From Cricetulus griseus (Eukaryota; Chordata; Mammalia; Rodentia; Cricetidae), in contig NW_023276807.1 of assembly GCF_003668045.3 (NCBI RefSeq), positions 222,479,892 to 222,543,891 on the forward strand: a stretch of DNA of 64,000 nucleotides, read 5' to 3'. Under the pieces are notes generated by a model, which saw only the letters and a program-made list of their open reading frames with translations, was not told the origin of the DNA and made no database searches. Below are positions 42,021 to 54,294 of this stretch, piece after piece (positions within the stretch are counted from its first letter, which is position 1; every line of letters starts with the position of its first letter). A program made the position numbers and the translations under genes.

Positions 42021-44589
42021 ATGCTCCGACCTAAAGGAAAATCCCAGCGGCATCTATGGATATCAGCAACAGAGTATCAATCACTAAGGCCTTAGAAGAA
42101 CAGATGTCTTCTTAATGTTCAATGTGTTAAAGACTCTTGACTGACTATCCAAGTTGCTATAAACTCCTTCCAGTGGAAAAATGGAACGCAGGAGTGAGTG
42201 TGGGTGTTAACAGGCATATCTTGCCAACTCTTTGCCAAATTAATAATGTGGTTATTATCTACTAGTGAATGATCCATATTTAGTACAACTAGTCCAGGCT
42301 TACACATTTTGTACCAAGACTAGAGTCAGGTATTGGAAACTATGGAGTGGTATATGGTACAAAACAGACCAAATAGAATAACTTTCTCTATTTGGAACTA
42401 GGAAGCAGTCATATTTGCGGACACCCTGCAAGTCATGAGACAATTGTTTGCACTGCTGAGAGAAATTCAGAACGGCCCCTACCAGTGGCAGCTCCTTGGA
42501 AAGACCTGGGGATGTAGAAGTTAATGCCGAAAGGCCAAGATATCTCTATTGACTTGAAAAAGACAGTGTAGAGTTAATTCAAGAACAAGAAAATCAACAG
42601 CTTTAAGCTTAAAATAAAAGTAAATAAGTGAATGAAATCCTTCAAAAGGACACAATTTCTTAGGCACATGAACTAACCTGATAGAAACTGAGGTCTGTCA
42701 AGTTGCAGACTTGAAACAGATTAACACACGTGAATAATGTCCCCTTGGTCAGGATGAAGACATGATACTTACAATGGAGGGTGGGGGTATAGTCACTATG
42801 CTCTCACTTTCTCCATCAGGAAGAAAATGCAATGGAGAAAATGCCCAAGAGGAAAAGTAAGAGCAAGGGAAAAGAAAACCAATCAAGTCTTCTAACTGTA
42901 GATTATTCAGTTTTTATGCAAAAATGATGCTCCACAGGTATGAAAAGAAAATTCTAACCCTGGAATCTTACCAGTTTTACAAAGAAGAAAGAAAGGAAGC
43001 AAGCAGGAAGGAGAGGAGTAAAGAAGAAAACAGGCCGGGAGGAAGGGAACTGGGGAGGGAGGAAAGAAAGGAAAGAGGCATACAAATGTAATGCGAGAAT
43101 GCACCTCTGCTTGGGCTATAATGCGTATGGCAGTCTTGTCTTTTGCACAGATAGCAATTGGGGCCCCGCTGAGACATGGTCTGTGAGTTCCTAGCAAACA
43201 GTCATCCTGGGGCCAGGATGGCTCACCTGGGTAAGTGGGTTTATAGCAAAAGGGGTATTGGTGGCCACACAGACTACTCCCCACTCACTCCCCTGCCTCA
43301 TTCCTGGGAATCAGAAAGCCAAACTGCAGACTTGTGCTGTGAATCCATCCCTATTCCTCAGAAAGGGCCATGTTGGGGCCCTGGCTTCCTTTCTTCAGAA
43401 TCCCTGCCACACTCAAGCTGTCTCTGGTACTAGGACATGAAAACACTCCTTAGAGCCCCTAACACACTGTGGTCTATCCATCTGTCTGTCCATGGCATCA
43501 ATACCTTTTCTAATCAACTCCCCACTCCTCAAAAATCTGTCTGTGTCCCTCTTGAACCTTCCCCACCAGACAAAACCCTTTAGGAAACAAGCGATTTACC
43601 ACATGCTAGGAGTGATACCAGACTGTTTCAGATAGATTAACTCATACTGAAATTTTACCAAAACAAACAAACAAAAACACTGAAACTTCTGTCATTTTGT
43701 CTTTTCTATTGCTTAGGTGAGAAAGGACATCCATTGCTATGCCTAAGTTCACACTGCGTCTCAAGTGTAAGACATGGGATTTAAGCTGGCCCTATGTGAC
43801 TTTGGAAGCAGTGTTTATTCTATTTCATGATGGTGCAGAGTTATGAAGCCAGAGATGAGGCTGTGGACTGGGGTTGCGTAGGAATATAGGACTTCACACA
43901 GGAGGCCAGATCAGACCTGAGCCTTGGAAAGGGGTCTGATATGATCAGGTAACAACCAATGAGGAATTCATTAGACAGGGTAGCTCAAGAGAACTTTATA
44001 GCTTTGGCCAATTTGATTGGATATGAAAAGGGATGCAAAATGAGTGTCCATCTTCAGAAGTTATATTGATGAACAGCAGAACAAGCTCAAAGCAGAAAGC
44101 CATGATTAGTGGAAGATCAGAAATTAATGGAGATGCTCATTCCCTCAAGCAAACAAACAAACAATAAAGATAATCAATAAAGCCAAAAGTCTATCCTTTG
44201 AAATAAAAACTTGAGATGGGGGGGGGGGTGAAACTTTTTCAAGTCTTAAATAAATGATGTTATAAGCTGCAAAAGAGACCACCACCATAATGTGTTAATA
44301 TTTAAACTTACATAAATAAGTAAATCCAAAGAAAAGTTTACCCAACAATTACCTTAAGAGGAAATAAAATGTTTGAAAAATTACACATATTAAAGACATT
44401 TAGACAATTATTTAAAAAGAAATTACCCACACTAAAAGTACTAGGCCTGCCAGGGTTATTTTATAGGAAATTTCTACAAAACATTCAGAGAACACATATG
44501 GAGAGACCATTTTATCACTAAAAGGATAATGCAGAGAAATAGTTCTCATTTTCATTCTTTAAGAACAACATAATTCTCATTCCATACTC
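42021..44589. other. Unique non-coding stretch, about 2.6 kb
   Basis: Largest repeat-poor block. Holds a purine-rich patch (42980-43080), a possible MIR (about 43700-43820), short AAAC runs (43658, 44149) and a G-run (44219-44228). Open frames (up to 125 codons, minus, 42907-43284) overlap the purine patch and are not credible genes. Confidence 0.5.
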
Positions 44590-44762
44590 TTTTTGTTTGT
44601 TTATTTGTTTGTGGCGGGTGTTCTTGTTTTTTTCTGAGACAAGGTTTCTATGGGCAGCCCTGACTGTCCTGGAGCTTTCTGGCCTCGAACTCACAGAGAT
44701 CTGCCTGCCTCTCTGTCTCCCGAGTACTGGGATTAAAGGCGTACACCACTACTGCCAGGTTC
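44590..44762 (-). repeat. B1 SINE
   Basis: Inverted B1 with T-rich tail: 'tctgagacaaggtttctatg', 'ggcctcgaactcacagagat', 'actgggattaaaggcgtaca'. A small deletion shortens the middle. Confidence 0.88.
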
Positions 44763-44934
44763 TATACTTGGTTTAACTTGTTTGGAGAAAGAACTGTTAC
44801 ATTTATGAATAAAAACACAGACCTCTCAAGTGGAGGATTTGAGAAATAAATTCAACAATACAGGTAGACAATTAGTGTGAAACCAATTAGGGCTTAACAT
44901 AAAAAAGCAAGCAGTTGCAGTAATTTAAGAAATT

Positions 44935-45130
44935 GGAGTTAGCAAGAAGGTTGAGCAGGTAAAGGCACTTGCTGCCAAGTCTGACAACTGAGTTCTGTCC
45001 TGGATCCCATATGATGGAAGAATAGAAATGACTCACAGCCATCCTCTGTTCCCTACACATGTGCACACACACATACACACACAAATGCACGTATACAGGC
45101 AAAAATAGATAAATAACCTTAAATAAATCA
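44935..45130 (+). repeat. B2/B3-related SINE
   Basis: 'agcaagaaggttgagcaggt', 'aaaggcacttgctgccaagt', 'ctgacaactgagttc', 'catatgatggaag', 'catcctctgttccctacaca' and a CA/A-rich tail. Confidence 0.7.
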
Positions 45131-45491
45131 CTACATAAGGAAGTTTTAAAATTATATCGTCTAATGATAGATACTAAAAATGTACCCAATGAGATCCAAT
45201 ACCAACATATCACAGATTCTCAGGGAACTAAAATAGAACTTCTTGTAAGCAGATAAATGGTTTAACATTTTTTAAAGCTCCAGAACAAACATCACCCTAA
45301 ATTAGAAAGTACTAGAATTATTTTCTTTAAGATCAATATCTTACTTATGTGTAATATTGAATAAGATAGCTTAGCCGATGTACTGAGACATAGAAAACGA
45401 ATTACAGAGATTGAAGAGGGAACAAAAACCTACCGTTACAGATTGTATTAAATAGTACTAAATAATCTTAGCACTTTTTAAATGACAGAAC
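45131..45491. other. AT-rich unique stretch
   Basis: Nothing recognised. Confidence 0.45.
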
Positions 45492-45985
45492 TGTGGGGGA
45501 CCAAATAGTTCCATTATGAAATATTTTGAGGCCCAGCCTCCAGCTTCAGTAAACAGGAGCACCGGAAAGCTCCGGCCCACTATTGCATTGTTAATACTAG
45601 CAAATCTACTATTGTTTACCATAGCCTCAGTATAGGATGCCTCCTAGTTTTGCATCTCTATGGGCCTAAGCATCTGGATAGGCCTGCACCTGGGCAGAGG
45701 GGCTAGGTGTGTGAGTATCAAGAGAGGAGAGGAGCGACCAGAGCAGAGAGGAGAACAAGGACAGAAATGGTTCCCTCGTGGTCATGGCAGCACGGTTAAG
45801 CAACAGCCCAAAAGATGACTAAAGACCCTAGTTTTACAACATGGAACTGAGAGCTCTCTGAAGATAACAACATGCCTGTGTTTGGTATTTATCGACACTG
45901 GGTTGCTAGGAGTTTCCAGGTCCACACACCCCAACTCAGGCGGAACCTCATGGCTGTCGTGGCTTGGAGCTGAGACATGGTGGGT
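45492..45985 (+). mobile_element. LTR-like block, family unknown
   Basis: Starts TGTGGGGGACC. The 6-mer CAGAAC lies both just before it (45486-45491) and at 45986-45991, 494 bp apart, which would suit a class II LTR with TSD. Against this, the right end reads GGTGGGT rather than ...CA. Composition differs from the AT-rich surroundings. I cannot name it. Confidence 0.4.
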
Positions 45986-46017
45986 CAGAACTGGTTAAAA
46001 CTAGCTAGTATTTAGAC

Positions 46018-46246
46018 CAGTGGTTCTCAACCTTCCTAATGCTGTGACCCTGTAATACAGTTCCTCATGTCATGATGACCCCCATCTATAAAATTATTTT
46101 CATTAATACTTATAACTGCAATTTTGCTACTGTTATGAATCATAACAAATATCTGTGCTTTCTAATGGTCTTAGGTGATCCCTATGAAAGGATCATTTGA
46201 CACCCCCCCACACAAGGGGTTGTGATTCACAGGTTGACAACCACTG
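46018..46246 (+). mobile_element. URR1-type hAT DNA transposon
   Basis: Terminal inverted repeats CAGTGGTTCTCAACC (46018-46032) and GGTTGACAACCACTG (46232-46246) differ at one position. The interior 'taatgctgtgaccctgtaat' and 'acagttcctcatgtcatgat' is URR1 text. Non-autonomous, no transposase. The 8-bp flanks no longer match. Confidence 0.92.
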
Positions 46247-46889
46247 ATATCGATGGTTAAGCACATTTTTGTATGTGTTTGCATATATTAATCTACATTC
46301 AAAGGTTACTTGCATTCCTTGACAGTAAGAGAAAGTAGCTTTTACAATAGCTTCAGAGAGTGTAAATAATCAAGGACTAAAGCTAAATAACTGTGCAAAA
46401 TGAGAGATGCTACAAAATAAACAGATGTAGAATGTTTTCCTACACCAAGAGGTTCACCACATAAATTACAGTTCCAAGCTTAAGTGTAGATTCTAAGCAA
46501 CCCCAAATAGCATGACAAGATTGGATTGTAACAGGGTGGGGGATTTGATAAGATGATGAAATGTATGTTAAAAAAAAGAAAGCAGAGGGAGACAAACAAT
46601 ATGGATACTTCTGAGTGAGGATTTTCAGGAGTGAGCACATGCCGTATTTAGACACCAGGACTCATTCCAAACCTCTGATCATGAATGCAGTGTCATGTTA
46701 TCACAGGAGTCGATAAATTGATTGCAGAATAGACTAGAAGAACTAGAAATGGATTAGGAAAGAAAACTGTGGGATTTTTTTTTCAAAAAAGAGAACTAAG
46801 GCTTGTTAAAGAACACGGAGGTCATATGAAGAATCCTGTAAGTCGGTGAGAAAAGCACTGTGACACAAAAGTGAGTGAAAGAGATGAAC
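46247..46889. other. Unique non-coding stretch
   Basis: AT-rich; no repeat or exon recognised. Confidence 0.45.
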
Positions 46890-47420
46890 GGGAATTCCAG
46901 AACAGAATGTCACTGATGCTCACTAAAGTTCATCATTAGTGATATAGGGGATGCCAACCAAGGCCACCAGGAAAGACCACTTAATTAGCTAAAAATGCCA
47001 AAACCAGTGCCAGAGGGAATGTAAAGTCACACAGTCTCCATACGCTGCTGTAAGAGTAGCTGACAAGTGCATTGTGGGAAACTTGTTTCTATGTGTCTTA
47101 TGACCAATAACTTTAGTCCCTAGCACACCCATGAGAAAGTCTTGCATATTTACAACATAAACCATATATACTGTTCACAATAACAAAAATTTGAGCTAAT
47201 TACAAATTCTTTCAACAGGAGGGTAGGTGAATAAACAGTGGTTTGTTCCCACAATGAAGAACATACTATTTGCCTAGAAGTATAAATTACTATAAACAAT
47301 AGCACAAGTTTCAAAAAAGGCTTCTAAAATTACATTTAGTGTGGTACCATTTTATAAATCACAACCAACAAAAGCTTTACATCTGTGAAGAAATGAACAC
47401 TGCACATGGATAACACATAA
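46890..47420 (+). repeat. Ancient L1/HAL1-like remnant
   Basis: 'accaaggccaccaggaaaga', 'agctaaaaatgccaaaacca', 'ctgttcacaataacaaaaat', 'ttgcctagaagtataaatta' follow L1 ORF2-distal order. Many indels. Confidence 0.55.
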
Positions 47421-48080
47421 TCAACAAGGGAGATATGATGTCAAGTGGTACACAACCACTTGGGAAGAGACACAGGACTCACTGAGTGTATGCGGGTCAT
47501 ATTTAACATCCTGACTTTAATTCATAGCTGTAGTTTCAGAGATGTTTATTGCAGGATGGAAACAAATAAATACTGGGCCCCACAGGAATCAATGTTGTAT
47601 CATAAACTAAAGATGATTATTAGTCCATATAATCACAAATAGGGAAGAACTAGGAAGCTTTATAGGTCTGTGAAACAGTTATAGCCATGAACTCTGACGG
47701 AATGGTTCTGTATCTGAACAAGTAATCACTTGCCCATACTCACCACTCACAATGTGACTAGTATGACAGAGAATGTACATTTTCAACTGTGTTTAATGTG
47801 AATTCCTTAACTTAAATGTCTAAACAGATGCATAGGATGGACTTCCAATAGGGTAAGAGCATAGCAACATTCAAGGACCAGTAAGAAAATTGGCCTGACT
47901 TAAGTAATGGGAAGTCTCCCAAAAATAAAGTTGACCAAAATCATAAGGTACTAATCTTGTGGAAAATCCAGATCACCATTCCAAACAGTATAGCATCTTC
48001 TTTTCTTTCTTCCTTCTGTCTTTCTATCAAGAGGATGTGAAAGCTTTACAGTACATACACCCAAACTGCCTGCTTACAGT
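47421..48080. other. Unique non-coding stretch
   Basis: Nothing recognised. Confidence 0.45.
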
Positions 48081-48471
48081 ATCTATCCTTCCTTCCATCC
48101 ATCTTCCCACCATTCATTCCCATTCATCCATCCATCCATCCATCCATCCATCTATCCATCTATCCATTTATCCATCCACAAACTCATCCATCCACCCATC
48201 TATCCATCTACTCACCTATCCATCTACCCGTCCATTTATCTACCCACCCACACACTCATCCATCCATCCACCCACCCATCTACCCACCCACACACTCATC
48301 CATACACCCATCCATACACCCACCCACCCACCCATCTACCCACCCATCTATTCACCCATCCATTTATCTACCCACACACTCATCCATCCATTTATTCACC
48401 CATCCATTCATCCACCCATTTATTCATCATGTATCCATTCATTCATCCATCACCCATCCACCTTCCCATCG
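48081..48471. repeat. Degenerate (ATCC)n tetranucleotide array
   Basis: About 390 bases of CATC/CATT/CACC/CTAC units with local higher-order blocks (phrases such as 'cacccacacactcatccatc' recur). It keeps a 205-codon frame open (47959-48573) giving a His/Pro/Ile/Ser-rich translation. That is a property of the 4-bp repeat, not a gene. Confidence 0.95.
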
Positions 48472-48522
48472 CTTAGTTTATCCCATTTCAGTAAACAGGC
48501 CAGGGTCTTGACAAACAAGCAG

Positions 48523-48536
48523 GTTATTACTATTAC

Positions 48537-48569
<33 letters not shown>
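48523..48569. repeat. (TTA)n microsatellite
   Basis: About 15 ATT units. Confidence 0.95.
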
Positions 48570-49741
48570 TTGAGCAGCGACTGCACATTTGAATGTATTT
48601 ACCTCCTTTTGTTAATGGCATCATTCAATCACCGTTTAGTAGCTTCCAAGTGAGCTTAGAAGTGCCAAGGGAATTGCTCACTCCAACCAGGAAATGTGAG
48701 GTTTTTAGTTCAAACAGGATTTGAGGGAAGCTGGTAAGCAACAGCTGAGAAGATGAAAGATCAGATCAACGCCTCCCTTTGAAGTAAAGACTCCTCAGAC
48801 TGTGAGAATAACAGTCTTCATTACTGCCAGAACTCCAAGTGGCTGCTCCTGCCACATGCTTTAGGACGTATCATAAAATCCATAAACATATCAACAAGAT
48901 GCTTTCAAGTGACACAAAACAGCTAGAGTGCCCTATTTGCAGGGACACTGCTGTTTAAAGGCAATTTGCTGGATTGCTTCCCATCTGGGACCAAGGCAAG
49001 CGCCTTCCTATCTCTTTCTCTCTTTCCCTCCCTTTCTTGCTTGCTCCCTCCCACCCAGCCTCAAGTAGAAACTCAGATTTTTAATGTTTCGTTTCTGCCT
49101 TCCTTTGAGGGCCAGAAAGAGAAAATGAAGCTTTTCTTGGCTTCTCAACTCTCCTCAGAGATTCAGAGACAAAAAGATTGCTTTGGGAAAATAATAATGC
49201 CAAATGAGCATTAAAATAATAAATGGGTTTTCTGGAAATTAGGTTCTCAGAGGTCATGCAATTAAAAGTTAGGAGGAAAACACACCTCAGGCCTGATTGG
49301 AGGAGACAACGGAAAGCCAGGGCAAATATTTCCACCACACTTAAAGTTCCATTCAGGCTTTTAAGTGTGGGAACAAGTTGGTTAATCTAGTTGCATACTT
49401 CTAGGATTTGATAACAAGCCAGAATGCAGCTCTGATTATTAACAATTACATGGATTGTGATTAGAATGCTGAATATCCAGAGGTCACAGCAGGCCAGCAG
49501 GCAGACATGAGTCAGCAAGACAATGTTATTTCAATATTGACCAACACTGGCTCTTCCCACCTGAGATGTGTAGATGCCTGTCATTCCCCTGACTGTGGAT
49601 CTGTCGGACTCTGTCATCCCAGTCAAAATCAGGGCACTTTTTTCTGACAGATCATCTTCACGTGGGCTGCAAGCTAAGTTCAGGACCCCTGGCATCAGAG
49701 TGAGTTTACTCATGGCTCTGTCAGTGAGATTCTTTACAATA
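48570..49741. other. Unique block, candidate conserved non-coding element
   Basis: No repeats recognised. 49170-49540 is rich in TAAT/ATTA cores ('agcattaaaataataaatgg', 'gattattaacaattacatgg', 'attgtgattagaatgctgaa'), an arrangement common in developmental enhancers. Conservation is untested. Confidence 0.35.
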
Positions 49742-49980
49742 TTAGTGACTTTTCCTATTGCTGCAGCAAAATGCCTGAGAAAAGCAACTTGTGGAAGGAA
49801 GGGTTTGTCTTGGTTCACAGTCTGAGGGGGCCCATTCCATAACAGCAGGGGAGGCACAGCTTCAGGAGCATGGAGCAGATGGTCACAGTATTTGCAGTGG
49901 AAACAGAGATGATTTTTTTTTCCCACCTTGATGAGCTCAATCTAGACACTCTTACAGAGGCTCCCCTGCCTAGAGAATGA
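49742..49980 (-). repeat. MaLR LTR fragment
   Basis: Inverted order: 'gtgacttttcctattgctgc' + 'agcaaaatgcctgaga', 'ggaagggtttgtcttggttc', 'acagtctgagggggccc', 'aggagcatggagcagatggt'. Right border unclear. Confidence 0.65.
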
Positions 49981-50344
49981 TGCTGCCCATAGTGAACTGA
50001 GTCTTCCTACACCAATCTACAATCAAGACAACCACCCATAAGACCACAGGCCAAGCTGATCTAGAAAATTCTTTGTTAATATTCTCTTCCCAGGTCATTC
50101 CAGGTTGTTTCAGGTTGACCAGCACAAGTGTCTGTCCTTCTGGGGCCAAGTTGTGCCACTTCCTCAATATGCACCTCACCTCTGACTTGTCATTATGTTC
50201 CCTAGTCCTAGCTCCTCTTACATTATATATAGACATTTGCCTCTGTCATTTGTGTATAACTGGCTGTCTGATTCCTTCTTCCCATCCATTAGATATTTCT
50301 TCACAAATGCAAGATGAACCTCTCACTGCCATCTGAATAAATGT

Positions 50345-51190
50345 TTCCTTCCAAATTCATATATTGTTATCATAATGCCCTAAAGACATAGTATTAGAAG
50401 GTGGAAACTTTTAGAGGTAATTGGGGCATGAGGGTGGAGCCTACCCTATGGGATAAGACTAGTGTCCTTATAAAAGGGACCCATCCCTTCTATCATGTGG
50501 GAACCAAGTAGAAGTCACCATCTGTACAGCAAGAAACAAACCCCTATAAGACACAGAATACCTTGGTCCTTGGTCTTAGACACCCCAGATCCATAATTGT
50601 AAGGAATAAACTTCTGTTTATGAACAGCTGGAAGGAAACACAAGGTCATATGGGACACTTTGTGTTTAGACAGCATGGTATGAACAAGTGGTATGAGCCA
50701 GTTAAAACATGGCTAACATTGGCTATCTGAGGAAAGAAACACTACAAATCAGCACAAGATGGCTGACACTGGGTGTTCAAATGACCCAAAAGCAAATGGT
50801 GATATAATCTGCTATGTATGCAGAATGCCATTTTTGAGGTCAGAGGCATGATCCTTTGCCAGCCTACCTATGTATTTGCCTGTAGGCCCATGTCCTAGTC
50901 TCCATGTGGCCTGTGCACCAAGCTGTATGTGTGCTTATGCCCACCTGTGTAAAGCCTGGTTGTGTAGGTGCATACCTAGGTCCCTGTCAGTATCTGCCTG
51001 TTTAGTGTCCTGTGTGATGGTGAATAAAGTGTGTCTTATGTGTACACAGTTCTCTAATTGTTAGCCTTCCAGCCTCCTGGGACCCTCCGACATTCCTGGC
51101 TTTGGAGTTTCACAACTATTCATAAACACCTAGCTTGTAGTATTTTGTCATAGTAGCCCTGGTAGATGAAAATATCCTATGGATACATTA
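50345..51190 (+). repeat. MLT1-type MaLR LTR, split by another LTR
   Basis: Left part 50345-50614: 'gcatgagggtggagcctacc', 'gtgtccttataaaagggacc', 'cagatccataattgtaagga', 'ataaactt'. Right part from about 51115: 'cataaacacctagcttgtag' + 'tattttgtcatagtagccct'. Together these are the contiguous 3' half of an MLT1 LTR, including its AATAAA. Confidence 0.8.
50615..51114 (+). mobile_element. LTR inserted into the MLT1 LTR
   Basis: About 500 bp starting TGTTTATGAACAG and ending TTTCACA. Contains 'cacaagatggctgacactg' in the U3 part and a polyadenylation signal AATAAA ('ggtgaataaagtgtgtct') at about 51021. Likely a rodent ERV solo LTR; the TSD is not clear and the family is not named. Confidence 0.55.
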
Positions 51191-51391
51191 ACTTTATCCT
51201 ATCTATATCTTCCCAAAACTGTCAGTGGCTCACAAGAGGATAATGTTTTGATAATTTTGTGAATCAAGTGGGATGTTTTCAACTATGAGAAATAAAAATT
51301 CAGCTGTTCCTGAGCAAGGAAATCCCCGGTTCACATAAAAGGAAATGCAGACCCAGGATGAGGTGGGTATCTCAGAGATACTAGGGTTCTA

Positions 51392-51593
51392 GTTTTTTTT
51401 TTTTTAATCCTATTTTATCTTATACACATTGGTGTTTTGCCTGCATGTGTGTCTGTGTACAGATGTTAGATTTTAGATGGAACTGGAGTTGTGAACTGAC
51501 AGTTGTGAGCTAACATGCGGGTGCTTGGAATTGAACCAGGTTCCTCTGGAAGAGCAGTCAGTGCTCTTAACCTCTGAGCCATTGCTCCAGCCT
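51392..51593 (-). repeat. B2/B3-type SINE
   Basis: The minus strand reads 'gctggagcaatggctcagag', 'gttaagagcactgactgctc', 'ttccagaggaacctggttca' and ends in an A-run (poly-T at 51392-51406 on the plus strand). Confidence 0.88.
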
Positions 51594-52937
51594 CCTGGCT
51601 GTAATTCTTTCTATCTCTCCATTCCTGGTTAAAACTCATGGTTATTAATGATGTTCATTAGCAAACTAAAGTTTCTGAGAGACTTTTTTAAGAATATGTG
51701 GTTAAAATATTAATCATTTTTATGACAAATGTGTGTATTATAACATAAATATATGAAATAAATCAATGTATGACCAATAAAATTATAAGTAGGAAATAAT
51801 TTATTAATAATTAATCAACTATTAAACTATCAGACTTCATATTTCTGAGACAAGTTTATCTCTCGTTAATGTTCTTTCTACACAACTGTTATTCCCCTCT
51901 CTTAAGGAAATGTTGATGCAATCTAAACCCTTCATATTGTATATCATACTACTGAATTCCAGATGAGTCTAGACACTAGGCACTAGCGGTTTGTCCGAGA
52001 TCACACAGTAACTGTCACGGAGCGGAAAGAGATCCAGAATTCAGTTTGAGAACTATTTCTTCATTGTAACCAGGTATTTGAATGTAGATAGCCAAAAATC
52101 ATTTGGACTATCAACGTCCTCATTGTGAGGTGAGGACTATGCTCCCTCCATCTCAGTGTTCTTATGACTGAGGTCATAATTAATCTATAATGTATACAGA
52201 TGCATTGTTATTGCATGGGGGGGGGGCATCAGGGCTATCCTCTGGACTTCTACCCTAATGAACAGTGTCTTCCCTCATGCTGGCTTCCAAGCTCTCCCTT
52301 CTATTGTTCCAGTCAGTCTTGTGCCACCTTTCCAGCTGTATGCCATTTCACATCTGTGTGGCTGTGTTGTTTTCAAGATAAATGATGTACCTTACACTTT
52401 CTCCACAGCTCCAAGCACAATGAGATGTATGTAGAAAGTGCCTGGAAAGCAATAAATTGATATTTTTTTAAAGCCACTTGGAAAATGGTGTCCAGAATAT
52501 ACAAAGTAAAAACTTTAGAAAAGCACTAATTCCTAAGACAGAACTCAAGATAATCCAGCACACCAAAACAAGTTTATTCAAGCAAAGGAGTTTCTAAGAA
52601 AATGAGATAATTTATAAATTTAACCTTTGGAGGGAAGGCATAAGAATGGAGGGGAATTTTTTTTGTTCTCTATGAAAATTTCTAATTGTATTTTATGAGA
52701 AGTTTTTGCAACATGAACTCTCTATATATAGCTCCAAAATACTTTAAGCAAATATGCATGAGCATGTATATGTTCTATAAAAGACTCGTGTTGAAAGCTA
52801 GAAATCCCAGGAGGACTGGAAAATACTGAGCTTTCTTGTTTCCTTGGGAAAACAGGAGAAAATGTCTATTTACCTCAATTAGGGAACTGAGAACAGACCA
52901 AAGAAACAATTCCACCCAAGTCTCTCATTAAGAATTG
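51594..52937. other. AT-rich unique stretch
   Basis: Possible MIR end at 51985-52045 ('gtttgtccgagatcacacag') and possible L2 3' end at 52385-52470 ('gtgcctggaaagcaataaat'). A G-run lies at 52217-52227. No gene. Confidence 0.4.
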
Positions 52938-53100
52938 GTGAGGTATGTGGGGGATTACTTACAGGAACATGGGTGACTCAAAGGCAGCTCCATCACCAAA
53001 ATCTGATCCTACTATGGATGACAACTCATGAAAACTGCATCCCCAGAAGTCCCTGCACAATTTACAGGCAGCTCAGCAATTCTCCCTCCTTATGGAATCT
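52938..53100. repeat. Unnamed dispersed repeat, copy 2
   Basis: Shares 'gaacatgggtgact', 'cagctccatcaccaaaa', 'tgacaactcatgaaaactgc' and 'ggcagctcagcaat' with 9090-9250 in the same order, at considerable divergence. Confidence 0.5.
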
Positions 53101-54062
53101 TCGGAGGGGTCTTGTAAACCTTGCAAGCTTAGCAGCTTTCTGAGACCTCTAAGTTTTGTTTACTTCCTGAGCCTTCTAAGTTTCTTTCCAGTTTGGGGAA
53201 AATAGCTCAAAACAATGACAAAGGGGGCAGAGGAATAAAATGATTTGGGGAGAATATAAAATCGAAGTTTAGGGACCTGGGGACATGGTTCTGTGGTACA
53301 GTATTCCCCAGTATGTGCCAGGCTGGGTTTAAAAAAACTATTTAGTCCATTTAAGTGTTGCTCTTACACATGTATGAGTCACATTGTTATGGGGAGAGGT
53401 GTTTGGTTAGTATCCATGGTCCCAAACACCCAAAGCCTGTCTTGTCCATCTTGGCACCTGGAAATAATCTAAAGATATATGAATAAAGAACATAGCCAGA
53501 CAGATAAACACGTTGATGGGAGGCTTGGCTCTAAATCCCACATAGAACCCAGGCCCAAAGAAGCAGAGTTGGGCCACCTGCTGCCTTTTGACTCCAGGAA
53601 ACAATACTCAATAGTATTCTCTTACACACAGATGGGTATCTCTGTGGCCCATGTGTCTCAGGCAGAGAAAAGTTGAGTTTACTGAGATGGCCACATTTCT
53701 GCTGTCTACTCGGCAAGAATTCTATTAATAGAAAGTTAATTCTAAGATAAAGAGGTGGGGGTGAGTGACAGTAGCATTCACTATTTCTCCTACTAGAATG
53801 CCTCTAACCAATAATCTTGCCCAACAGTCCTACTCTAGTTACTCCTTTAACTGAACAGCAATATACTGCCTTTGTGTGGGTAGAGTGGAGATCACCTACC
53901 TCCTTCAAGGTCAAGGGGCCTACCAGTTGTTTGTTTACTTCTAGATAACATGCAATTCAGCTTGGTCTCCAGGACCACCAGATTCCTGGAATTCCCACCA
54001 GTGGATAGAACTTGGAATCAGGCAGCAAACCTATTTGTAACATGTCCTAGAAGAACACAAGA
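53101..54062. other. Unique non-coding stretch
   Basis: Nothing recognised. Confidence 0.45.
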
Positions 54063-54070
54063 GCCTATAG

Positions 54071-54294
54071 CAATGATTCTCAACTGGTGGGTCACAACCC
54101 CCTGGGGGTTTCAATGATGGTGTCACAGAGGTTCCCTAGGACCACTGAAAAACATGGATATTTGCATTGCGATTCATAAACGTAGTAAAATTACAGTAAG
54201 AAGCAGCAGTGAAAATAATTCTATGGTTGGGGTTCACAATAACACAAGGAACTGTATTAAAGGGTTGTAGCACTAGGGAGGTTGAGAACCACTG
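54071..54294 (-). mobile_element. URR1-type hAT DNA transposon
   Basis: Ends CAATGATTCTCAAC and GTTGAGAACCACTG are inverted repeats (CAGTGGTTCTCAAC type, two changes on the left). 'gttggggttcacaataacac' and 'aaggaactgtattaaagggt' are inverted URR1 text. Flanks GCCTATAG and TCCTATAT match at 6 of 8 positions, consistent with the 8-bp hAT TSD. Confidence 0.9.

Noticed and set aside
47959..48573. 205-codon open frame, His/Pro/Ile/Ser-rich
   Set aside because: Produced by the ATCC tetranucleotide array and TTA repeat. No domain; composition dictated by the repeat.
52217..52227. Single G-runs (also 25391, 37096, 38841, 41607, 44219) as G-quadruplexes
   Set aside because: One or two runs only; they do not meet a four-run G4 rule.
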